In this document: positions 1-9,505 of the stretch, one piece after another
How positions within the stretch are numbered: the first letter of the stretch is position 1
Layout of the letters: each line of letters opens with the position of its first letter
DNA from: Irineochytrium annulatum
Lineage: Eukaryota; Chytridiomycota; Chytridiomycetes; Chytridiales; Chytridiaceae
DNA: 19,957 nucleotides
NCBI GenBank assembly: GCA_027600665.1
Contig: JADGJL010000494.1
Span: forward strand, 1-19,957
Direction of reading: 5' to 3'
Notes under the pieces: generated by a model
Databases searched by the model: none
What the model was told of the DNA's origin: nothing
What the model saw: only the letters and a program-made list of their open reading frames with translations
Program-made: the position numbers and the translations under genes

Positions 1-2
1 CC

Positions 3-3000
3 CTACTTCCCCTTCGTCGGCGACGACGGCGAGGATCCCAAAGGAGACGGTGCTGGTGCTATCACGCCGGTCGGACTTGACCCTCCCATTGGGCCGAACC
101 CATGCACCCCATTAGGCGAGTCGGCCTCCCACCCAATCAATCCCCCTTGGTTATCCATCTCGTCAACAACCCATGACCCGTATCCGCCCTCATTCGACAT
201 CGGCCCTGAACTCCCCGACGGGCTTTTAACTGGTGATGTCGGCGGGACGTCCGCCGTGCCCGACGACCACCCGACCCTTTTACCTTTCGTCCCAATCATC
301 AGCGCCGACCTAATAACCCCGCGTGACCGCGACCGGCCCCTCAGGCCCGCACCGGGGCCTGATCGTGACGTCGGGCTCGTCTCGATTCGGCCTACAGGAA
401 CTCCCCAAGCGTCCGTAAGCTCCTGATCCCCGTTCCACCACGGCTCCGCCGTCGAGCCCCACCCTGATGCGTCCCGAGGCCCCAAATAAGCAAGCATCTC
501 CTCGTCGTCCTCATCCTCATCTTCGTCCTCATCCTCCTCGTCATCGTCCCTAGCGAGCCCATCGTCATCATCCTCCCGAGCCTCATCACCGCCGTCAATG
601 ACAATCTCCTCCTCGGCGCCGTCATCCTCGTCACCTTGACAAGCGTGGCCATTCCCGTTCACGAACGACTCGGCGTGCCCGTTCTCATCCGTCCGCCGTC
701 TCCGTCTTGCCACTGGCTGCTGTGCCTGCGGCGCCAGGTCGCTGTCTTCTTTGAGTAACACAATATCGTCTTGCGATTGATGGTGAAGGTGGTGGTGCTC
801 GTTGGTGCTTGTGTGGTGATGATGATGGCGATGGTGAGGTTGGTGGCCCGGGTTCGCCGGCCGACCTCCGCTGACGCTCTCATCAAACACGGAATCCGCG
901 GTCGCACCGACGTTATAGACTTCCTGGTGGAGCCACACCTCGTAGTTTGCCATGAAGTTATCATCGAGCCCCGCTGAATCGTCCGAGTCCACCCGATGTC
1001 GATATAGGTTCCGACCTAGTGGCGGCATTACGGTCATCGATGACGGCACGCCCGTATCGCTTTGCGGTAAAAGTGGGCCCATGTCGTTTAAGGATGCTGA
1101 CGAAGGCTGAAGACCTTTTCGGACAATGCTGAGAATATTTTCGAGTTCGTCATGGTCTTGCTGTGATAATGAGGGTATTCGTGGGTTGAAGGGGTTGCGG
1201 CTTGTCTGGCCTAGCTGGGGATTCGCGCCGTTCTGTGCCTGGTTGTTAATCGCGTTGGCGTCCGCGTTCGCGCTGGCAAACGACTCGGGGTGGTGCCGGC
1301 TATGGTAGTAGTTGATTAAGGACCGCAGACTTTGCTCGAGTGCCTGCAAGAGATCGTTGTAAGGCATAAGGCGGTCAGCGGTAAGGTAAAAATAATTACC
1401 AAAGCCTCATCAACGTCGACTTCCACCTCCCCGGACAAGTATTCCTCCTTCACGTAAGGCCGTAAATGCAGAAAGACAGCCGTGATAACCTTCATATTAC
1501 CTTGAAAGAAATTGCATTAGCACTTTTCGACACAGCATGTGAATACTCACTCCCCCTCCACTTCCGGCCGAGATATGGAATCTGACTCTTTAGCAGCTTT
1601 AACGCGTAAAGCTGAAGCCCGACGTGATTGACCTTTATCACCCTTTTTAGCACGGCGCTCGCCTTCCACTGAACGAGCGCTAATATCCGATGCGTTTTCT
1701 TTTTTGTCAATTTCTGCAGAACTCGCAGCAAATTGATGGCCGTGAAGAAGTTGCGCCAACTGCCCCGCTGGACGGATCCGCCCCCTGGCGACGTTGCTGT
1801 GGGCGACCGCTCCCGTTCGCTGCCGGTTTGATGGTCGGGGGAAGAGACGGGCGGTGGAAGGTGATCGAAGGCGGAATGTGCCGCGATCAAAGATGTCGCT
1901 TCCAATTCCTCAGAAGCGTCGATCATAATTTCTTCTTCGTCTTTAGTGTCCAAGCTCTGTTCAAACAGATTCCCGGCTCGAGAGAAGTAAAAGAAGCTGC
2001 CAAATTTTAGTGAATATTCATCTTGTCGAGTCTTACTTTAGCTCCTTCGGATCTTCTTTTTCCTTCAACCACGCATTCACATTCGCAGCCGGTGCAACAT
2101 TCGCGTCACCACCTCCCATGCCCATCGCACTATTAGCAGCGGCGTTCGCGTTCGGGGTATTTTGAAACCAAGTACTGAGCATCTTCAAAATTAAAATCGC
2201 GCAGTTATTGTCCACGAGAAGCTGTGAGATGTATTCGAACTTCAGCACGTCTTTTTCAAGGCGTTAGAGCTGTTCAAAACATAATAAGGGCAGGTTAACA
2301 CTCACGGTCGCACTTTGTGGCTTTCAACAAAATTAACAGAATCCCCGAAATGGCCTTCGTCACTGTCTCTTTATGTCGAACAACGTCAAACTTATCCAGG
2401 TACTCCTCCCGCTGCTCTAAAGTCATCGAAGAAAAGCTCGCTTCAGGTGTTGTAGTCGGGTAGTCCCCATTCGCGCCGCCCATCTCTGCACCTCCTTCCT
2501 GCTGGCCAGGGACTGAGTTTCCTAAGTTAACGTAATAGAGCAAGCGAATCAGGATCCCGATGTGAGTCGCCATATTCGGGGCGAGGTGAGACTGACACTT
2601 GGCGTTAGAACACCGGTAACCGTCTATTACTAAGAACGAACTCACGTATAACCGCTCCACCATCTTAAGACTTGCCGCCCCGGGCCCTGCTACTTTTCCC
2701 CGCTTTGGCAATCCGGGACCCGCGACCACGCTACCCCGCCCCTCAAAGGCGGAGACACCCTTAGATCCCGCCAAGCCGAGTGTCATCGCGCCGCTCCCCA
2801 GCGTCTCCATCCCCGCCTTCTCCATCTCGACCCTCTCTCTAGCAGCTTGGACGGTGGCATGGCTGACGTACAGATGCTTCCGCAGCACGCGGACGGTCTC
2901 CTGAAACGACTTGGGCAAAAGGTCAAACGCCGCGGCCGCCTCCGCCGCCGCCGCCGCTGAGCTCGAGTAGTTCCCAGAGCCTTCAGACGAGATCGATGTA

Positions 3001-5733
3001 CCGCCTCGGCCCCGCCGCCGCGCCGAAGCCGCTGTTAAGACGCTCCGGGGCTTGATGAAAGGCTGAAGCTGGGGGCCATTTTGCAAAAGTATCCGCTTCA
3101 CACCTGAGGAAAATGGTTCGGTAAGGGGGAGGTTTCGGGGAGAGGCGCTCATCACGTCGGGCACGTAATAAGCAGGGTACTTCAGACTCGTAATGGTCTG
3201 GAATTGATGCACATCCTGCGGAGTTGACTTCATATAGAGGTCTGCAAAAGTAGTCAGAGACTTGGCTGTGCATGCCAGGGCGAGAAAGGTTCTTCATACC
3301 TTTCTCCGTCAATGGCGCCAACCCCTCCCGTCTTCTTGCTGCGTTCTTCATCCCGCCTAGCCGCTCCCGCGTCCCAACGGTTATAAGCAACACCTTCCAA
3401 AGCAGAAGTAGAAGCTTTTTCAGCGGGTAGTGCTTCCTGAATCCCTCAGCCAGCTGAGAGACCAGATCGAACAGATCAGCCGCAATAGGCCTCCCCTTTT
3501 CCGTCCCCGCCCCGGCCCCAGCTCCAGAGCCGTAATGCGTGCACCCCCACGCTCCAACGCCACACGCACCGTTGTGACTATGGACGGAGCCCGTCGGCGC
3601 CGCCCCATTACGCGCCGCGGCATCGGGGGCTGTCGCACCACCGCGAGACGCCGCGACCTCGGCCGCCATTAACGGGTTATCCATATTGACCTCGATCATC
3701 ATGTAACAGAGGCTAAGGTAGACGGAGGTCTCCGCGTTGGCAAGATCCATCGCCGCCTGCTTTTCCGCGGCCGTCATAGACGCGATCGGGTCCGACCCTT
3801 GGCCGCCCGGCGGCGACGACGCGGGAGAGGACGCGGTTCCGGCAGCAGCTCCGATCGTCGACATCCCGCTTGCGGGACCGTTGGCGCTGGTGGTGGTGGC
3901 GGGGTTCGATGGTGAGGCGGGGGTCGCGTTGGCAGCAACAGAGCGCGTAATAACGTCGAGCGTAGAGGAGACGATCCGGAGCGCCTGGTGAAAGTGGGAG
4001 AAGCCGTCGAGTTTGAGAAGGAGGCGATTATTGCGGTGAATCCAGTCGAGCTGCTCGGTGACGCTTGAGCACTCCCCAAACACACCCTGTGAGATGTATA
4101 GCAGCCGCTTCGCGGCAGCGTACCGCTCCTCTGGATTCCGCAGCTCTAGGCACTCTAACAGCAAAAGGACGTAGGCCTCCCTCTCCGAATCAGATTCGTT
4201 CTTCCACTCTACAGAATCGACGTTATAAATTCAAAACGATTAAGTGATGAACAGACAGCCGCAGTGCACCTTTTGAGAAGGTCGCCTCAAACTGTTCCCG
4301 GCCCTCCTGCACAAATGGATTGTCCTGAAAGTTGTAGAACTCATTGACCTCGCCTTCAAACCCGTCCCGGTCACCGTAGTCAAAGTCGAATGTCGGAGGC
4401 TAGAGAGAAAGATTGAGAAAATGGGCATTATTCAACCCGCTCTCCTCATTAACGGCGTTATCCTCACCTTAACCTTCGCCGGCAACGCGTCTCGAATCAG
4501 GCCTTTCAGCGCCGCCAAACCCGACCCGACCGTCCCTGTTTCAACCTCCGGCGGCGGACCAGCGCCATTGGCCTCCCCCCACTCTAGCGGCTGCTGAGGC
4601 CCGCCCCCCTGCGAACCACCGCCCTTCGCGCCTCCCGCGTGTAAAGCCCGCTGATCCTCCGGCGTCGGCGGCACCTCGCCAGATGGCGGCGGGGTGGGTG
4701 GTAGCATAATGAAGTTAGCGGGCCTACTCGGAGGTTGGCTAACCCTAGCGGTGGATGTGAGGGTGGAGTATCGCGGCTTCGGCGCAAGCACCTGCGGCGG
4801 AGGCAAGCTGAGACCTTGGAGGCTCGCGCCAACCGCGTTCAGGCCGCCGCCTGGCCGGGTGTTGGGAGTCGGGTTGGAGGATGTCCGGGGCACCAGGAGA
4901 ACGGCGGGCCCAAAATTCTGTCCGTATTGCTGCTGCTGCTGGTGCTGTGGCTGTGGCTGTTGCGGGAGCGGAAGGCCCGGCGGCGGATGTTGTGAGACGG
5001 GGCTTGCCGGCTGGCCTTCCTCCGCGTTAAAGGGGTTAGACGGCCGCGGCGGTGCAATTTGGCCCGGAAACGGAGGTGGATTGCCGTCCACGGGCGAAGA
5101 CGGTGGCATCCCCCGGTCCACAATAATCCGCCGCTCCGACGTTGGGCTGACGACACCTCCATTTCCAACTCCTCCAGAAACGCCACCAGCGCCACCCGTG
5201 TGGTTCAGATCGCCGCGTCGAATGTCAAGGGAGACGAGCGGGAGCGTCCTTGCCACGGCCTCCGGCAGCACGGGATGCCCACCGCGATCCGGATCCGTCA
5301 TGAGCTCGTACCGCTCCACGAGCGATGACGGATGGCCAACAGGCCGGTCTCCCAAGTCACTCTCGCCTGAATCCGGCACGGTCCTCACATCCTCCCGGTT
5401 ATCCCTCTCTACATCCTCCCATCGGCTCGCGTTCCCGATCCGCGCGGTCGGCCCAGCGTTGGCATCATCCGCTTCCGACGCTCCCGAGAGCCCCATAATC
5501 CTCTCCCGCACAGCGCCGGCCGCCCCCGATGCGACCTCGGTGGCCAATGCGTCCTGCAATGTGTCCGGTCGGTCCTGGACAACAACCTCGGAGGTGGCCG
5601 CTCGGGCCTCGGGCCCGGGCGCAGGCTGAATGACTGCGGCGGTCGAAAGGGTGCTGTCTGGGGATGCGAGGGAAGGATCGGTTCTAGTTGCGGTCGCGGG
5701 ACCGTCGTCGTCGGCAGGGACGGCACCGCTCAT
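3..5733 (-). CDS. FAR11: STRIP/Far11-family STRIPAK scaffold protein, nine exons, complete
   Basis: Exons on the minus strand: 5733-4468, 4399-4270, 4208-3300, 3241-2646, 2591-2306, 2250-2037, 1996-1551, 1500-1400, 1343-3. They sum to 5289 nt, 1762 aa. STRIP1/2 (yeast Far11) is a core subunit of the STRIPAK phosphatase-kinase complex. Residues 1-420 are disordered and Pro/Ser/Gln-rich. The N1221-type region starts near 425 (TFDFDYGD, then EFYNFQDNPF) and includes HYPLKKLLLLLWKVLLIT. The DUF3402-type region includes GILLILLKATKCDHVLKFEY, LNFFYFS, RNFFTAINLLRVLQKLTKKK and KLLKSQIPYLGRKWRGSNMK. The family's terminal motif NYEVWLHQEV lies near residue 1456, yet about 300 more residues follow: His-rich, a long Asp/Glu run, then Ser/Gly/Pro-rich. 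Usual length is about 830-950 aa. 5733 is the first ATG in the frame. Intron 2645-2592 has no stop and is in phase, so it hides inside an open frame. Family assignment is firm; the exact start and tail are less so. Confidence 0.92.
500..560. repeat. GA/TC-rich triplet tract coding an acidic run
   Basis: Imperfect tcctca/tcgtcc triplets here encode an almost pure Asp/Glu stretch in the last exon of the STRIP gene. It is a low-complexity coding repeat and likely variable in length between strains. Nearby, about 775-845, a second compositional tract encodes a His-rich segment. Confidence 0.75.
4920..4975. repeat. CTG/CAG-type triplet tract coding a poly-Gln/Pro stretch
   Basis: tgctgctgctgctggtgctgtg-type repeats on the plus strand read as a Gln-rich run (PQQPQPQHQQQQQ) in the first exon of the STRIP gene. 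This is a coding microsatellite inside a disordered N-terminal tail. Confidence 0.75.
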
Positions 5734-6122
5734 TCGAAAAATTCCTGGTCCTGCCGGACAAACTGCAAGGATCGCGACCCTCCGGGTGTCGCGAGGGCAC
5801 TCCCGGGTGTGCGCCGGTGGATGAACCGTAGGGGTACTGTAGATTCGGAGTAGGTGGAGTTGGATGCTTGTCCGGCACGGTGCAGTGGTTATTGCCCGGG
5901 ATATCTTTTCGCTGGACGGCGCTGGTGTCAGCGGTATAATCTCTTTCAATGTCCTTTCTTCCCACTGCGTTCCTTCCAACGCTTCTTCTTTTCTTTGGCT
6001 TTACCAGGAAAAGCAGCTTTGCCATATTGGCAAATATCAGTAACGCATCAAGGACGAGGAACTTAGTGATGACAATGCCCGCAGCAACATGCAGGGTGAG
6101 GTAGTGTTGCGATCCACTTTTA
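5734..6122. other. Intergenic stretch upstream of the STRIP gene
   Basis: About 390 bp lie between the stop of the unidentified gene and the first in-frame STRIP ATG; both genes are on the minus strand. It must hold the STRIP promoter and 5' leader. I see no clear TATA box. The STRIP frame itself stays open upstream to about 5979 without an ATG. A separate minus-strand frame (6145-5684, 153 codons, ATG start) crosses this stretch and encodes one strongly hydrophobic segment; I treat it as unproven. Confidence 0.5.
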
Positions 6123-7991
6123 TTACGAAGGAGCAGATGATCCATTTGGGGTTAGCACGTCGTTGGATTGGTTGGACACGAGAGAACGTAGACAGTGGAT
6201 GAGAAGATCTGATAATAGCGTTTAGTGGATATATTGCTCGACTTACGTTTTGACTGCTTATGGGCTACTGTATTATCAAGCAACAATGGTAGTACCTGAA
6301 GAATGCCGTCATCTCCACTTATCAACTCCACAATCGCCAGCACCATATCCACTGGGAAAACTCTCATATTGCATCCGCCCACGACGGTCTGACTCCCCAG
6401 GATTCGTGGTTGTTGGCAACGCCATCCTCCCCTGCCTCTTCCTTAAAGTCGCAGATCCGCCTCCGCAGCACCTCTACCTCCATCCGAGCTTGGAGCCACA
6501 GCCGCGTCATTGCGTCGCATTGCGTCAGCCAGAGCGACGTCGGCTTCGCACCATGGCCCAATACGCCTGCATCCATACCGTCCCCGCGGCCGCCGTCCAC
6601 TACTCGCTCGCCCCAAGCGCCAGCGCCACCCAATAACACCATTTCCTCCGCCGCGGCCACCTCGGGGTCTATCACTCGACCTGGGCGCTGCCACCTGAAG
6701 AACGACCCCCCACCTCGGTCCTCATACGCCGCCGCGTCCGCGTCCGCAACCACTCTCCTCCAGTTCAGCCACTCCTCGCCTGTTCTAGGCTCCGTCCCGC
6801 CGCGGCCCAGGTCGGTTGACAGCAGGACGTACCGCGCCGTGACGGCGATCGCCAAAGCGGGGCCAGAGGAGTCCGTTAGCTCGATCATCTCCGCCAGTAT
6901 GCTCGCTCCCCCCATCGACGACCCTCCGTTCACGGCGGCGGGCGCGGCGTCGTTACCGCCGCCGGCGGCGACGCCCCACTCGGGATCCATAACGAAGATG
7001 TAGTGCGATCGGGGCCTCAGCGATCGCAGGACGGCGGAATCGTCGGAAGTCGACAAGACTGCGCGCGGCTCCGTAAGTGGTATGTAGTCGCGTTCTGATG
7101 ACTGCTGGAAGGACGAGGACAACGATGCGTCCGTTGGCGGCGGTATTCCGCTGCCTAAACCCGCGGAGGTCACGACTGTGGTCCGATTCGGTGGCGGTGA
7201 AAGCACTCGATTTGAATCGGTGGAGACAATGGATGCGCTGCCGGTCGCAGGCTCCGGCCACGCGTCGCCCTCCGCGATCAGCCGCTCCCACAGCTTCCTG
7301 TGCACGCCGAAACCGACGACGCCATCGGCCGCGGACCCCGCGTTCAGCCCGCTTCCGGCGCTGGAAGCTAAGGATCGCCGATCGAGCGGCTGATCCCTAG
7401 CGACGTGTCCGGCCTTTTTCATCCCCGCCAGCACGGCCGTGTCCATCGTCTCCGCATCAGCGGCCCTATCGCGGCTCCCTCCGCTGTTTGTTGCCGCCCC
7501 GGCCCTGCCCCTTGCAGCGTCGGCCGCATGGAGCCTTACGACGTCGTTCACAGCCACCGCGATGCACGTAAGCAAGGTTGACGGGTGCGGTGGCCTCCTT
7601 CTCCCCACCTCCCACTCGGGCCTCAAGCTGACACTTAGTAGCCAGTCCAGCACGTCCACAGGCTGAACGCCGCGAAACTTTTGATAGCCAGGATATCGCT
7701 TGCCCCCAATCGGGCGCGGGTTCTTCATCTCGTCGTTAGTTGACTACATTGATTAAGTAAAGGTATAACCTCGGGAGTGAAGGCAAAGCGTGCCAGGGCA
7801 TACATGCAACGGTCCGGGTGGTCTCCCGTGTGCGAAAGGGCCACGAGGACGGCGCGGCGGCTGTGGAGCGTGTGTGCATGAAGAGACCACAGCGACTGAT
7901 GCTCTTCGAGCACGCCGAGCGTGATCTCCCGTAGACAGGCGAAGACAACGCCTGGAAGCGACTCGGGTAGTTGCCGTTCCGGGCGATTCAT
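6123..7991 (-). CDS. Unidentified protein, spliced, one exon join unresolved
   Basis: I do not recognise this family. The first exon, 7991-7770, opens with MNRPERQLPESLPG; a TGA lies immediately upstream in frame. A 41-bp intron (7769-7729) has an ACTAAC branch-like site just before the acceptor. It joins in phase to a long exon from 7728 (KNPRPIGGKRYPGYQKFRG, DVLDWLLSV). The middle is Ala/Gly/Ser-rich and poorly ordered, with more folded-looking pieces such as RPRSHYIFVMDPEWG, GEEWLNWRRVV and TRLWLQARMEVEVLRRR. This frame stops at 6364. A second frame, open from 6442, continues with VVGGCNMRVFPVDMVLAIVE and DDGILQVLPLLLDN. A 38-bp intron (6246-6209) then leads to HLLIHCLRSLVSNQSNDVL and a TAA at 6123-6125. 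How the two frames join is not settled: possible donors are 6477, 6471 or 6420, with acceptor at 6389, or there is a frameshift. The helical C-terminus could be an ARM/HEAT-like piece, but that is a guess. Confidence 0.5.
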
Positions 7992-8185
7992 TCAATGACC
8001 GTGGAGAACGGACGGCCTTCGTGGGAATGCGCGATGTCAGGAGCGGTAGGTTGCTGGGCAGGACGACGGTTGGGCCCGCACGGGTTAGATCGGTGGACGC
8101 GGGCGGCTTCACGATCCAAATGTCGACAACTTCGCTCCAAAATGCCGGTAATCAATCGCCAATACCAAGAATCAATCAGGTCTCG
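7992..8185. other. Short tandem intergenic gap
   Basis: 194 bp separate the ECHDC1-like stop (8186) from the proposed start of the next minus-strand gene (7991). An open frame without ATG covers part of it and could be leader or an unseen upstream exon. No terminator or promoter motif can be named. Confidence 0.4.
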
Positions 8186-9437
8186 CTACTCCCTACTCTT
8201 CTTCTTCAATCCATTAATGGCTCCAACATTCGCCTCCGCGCCCCACAGCGTCTCGAACACGGCCCGTTCGTGCTCTATGGACTCCAACTCCCCAACGACG
8301 CTCGCCTCATGCACGACCCTTTTCACGCCCCGAATCGCGACCGGGTATGTCTCTGCACTCCACCGTTCCAGCAGTTCCGTCGCTCTCTCGAGCGCCGATG
8401 GCACGACCTCCTCCGCAAGCCCGAGCCGCTCGCATTCGCGCGCCGTCAACTGCTGCGTGCTCGCTAGCAGCCAGAGCGCTTTGCTTCGTCCGACGAGCTC
8501 GGTTAGCCGAGTAGCGCCTTGAAGGAGACGGGTTCGCATTAACGACAGACAAGGAAAGATGCAGACAAAAAATTAGAATATGAAAAGTGCCCACCTTGCC
8601 ACCCCGGCGCGAGTCCCATCTTGACCTGAACGAACCGCAGCTTGGCCTCCTCGTCCATGATTCTCATGTCACAGGCTGCCGCCAGTTCCGCTCCACCTCC
8701 CATTGCGTGACCTTGGATAGCGGCGACTGACACAAGTGGTAGGCGTCTCAGCCTCGAGATCGTGTCGTGCATTAGCAAAGAAAAGTCGCTGCCAGATTGC
8801 GGCGTAAGGAAAGACTCGGCGGCCACGCCGAGGTCTAAATGTAAAAAAGGGTGTCAACAGGATGCAAACAAGTCGCCCTGTTACCAAAACCCGAGCTGAA
8901 CTGCCCGCCCTCGCCATGCAAAACAAGTCCCGAGAGCGCGAAAGCCGCGTCGGGCCTCCTGACGGCCCCGCTGCCGCCACACCTAGTCCCGAGCCCCTCA
9001 GCCTTCTCACACAATTGCTCCAACCTCCAGACCGCGTCCGACAAATCCACCATCATCCTCGGTGACAGCGCGTTCCGCTTGGCCGGGTTCCGGATTGTGA
9101 TCGCGGCCACGTGCCGCCGATCGAGGAAGGACACAATCTCCAACGCGCGCTCCCGCTGCCCGGGGGCATGCCCCTGCTGCCCGTTCTCGACTGTTTGTCC
9201 GGAGGCCGCAGAAGAGGAAGGAGGTGGGGATACGCTCATGACGGTAGCGCGCAGGGACTCAGGTACGGAGAGGACAACCTCGCCCTTCCCAATCGAGGAG
9301 AATCGGTGCCGGATCTCCGCCAAGCGCGCGGAGATTTGATCAAGCGGTGGAGGGGATCCCGCCAAGACGAACGGCCGCTTCGCTGGCGTGGCCGCCAGGT
9401 CGCCGGCGCGGACCAGGAGGTCGCGGATTCGAGCCAT
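8186..9437 (-). CDS. ECHDC1: Ethylmalonyl-CoA decarboxylase-like crotonase-fold enzyme, three exons
   Basis: Exons 9437-8885, 8834-8595 and 8517-8186 (introns of 50 and 77 bp) give 1125 nt, 374 aa. ECHDC1 removes the side product ethylmalonyl-CoA (and methylmalonyl-CoA) formed by acetyl-CoA carboxylase, a cytosolic metabolite-repair step. Crotonase hallmarks are present: TIRNPAKRNALSPRMM near the N-terminal strand, the first oxyanion segment GLVLHGEGGQFSSGFDL (the D is made by the exon 1/2 junction), then LPLVSVAAIQGHAMGGGAE near residues 216-234, MGLAPGWQGATRLTEL across the exon 2/3 junction, and a C-terminal FETLWGAEANVGAI like that of ECHDC1. About 105 residues precede the first crotonase strand, longer than in animal ECHDC1, with no obvious mitochondrial signal. 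The ATG has G at -3 and G at +4. A general enoyl-CoA hydratase is the alternative; the C-terminal motif favours ECHDC1. Confidence 0.88.
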
Positions 9438-9505
9438 CACTGGTAAATGAGACGAATGAGACGCACCATTTTTCGTGAGGGCTGAGGAGCTTGTCTGAGA
9501 GGGAA
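9438..9505. promoter_or_regulatory. 68-bp divergent promoter/leader between ECHDC1-like and RPC5 genes
   Basis: The start codons of two divergent genes are only 68 bp apart, so both leaders must be very short or overlap. Two direct copies of ATGAGACG lie at 9447-9454 and 9456-9463, a 9-bp period, close to the ECHDC1 side. No TATA box is visible. That the repeat is a factor-binding site is inference. Confidence 0.55.

Noticed and set aside
1344..1399. Apparent ATG start of the 3-1367 open frame (MPYNDLLQ)
   Set aside because: These codons lie inside a 56-bp intron ending CTCTTGCAG; removing it joins VDVDEAL to ALEQSLRSL in the STRIP frame, matching the family.
4694..5629. 311-codon plus-strand ORF rich in Gly, Cys and Arg
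   Set aside because: It lies wholly antisense to STRIP exon 1; its composition is what GC-rich antisense of Pro/Ser/Gln-rich coding sequence gives, and it has no family motif.
6410..7003. 197-codon plus-strand Ser/Pro-rich ORF
   Set aside because: Antisense to the unidentified minus-strand gene; low complexity, no motif, no splice partners.
8851..9339. 162-codon plus-strand ORF
   Set aside because: Antisense shadow of ECHDC1 exon 1.
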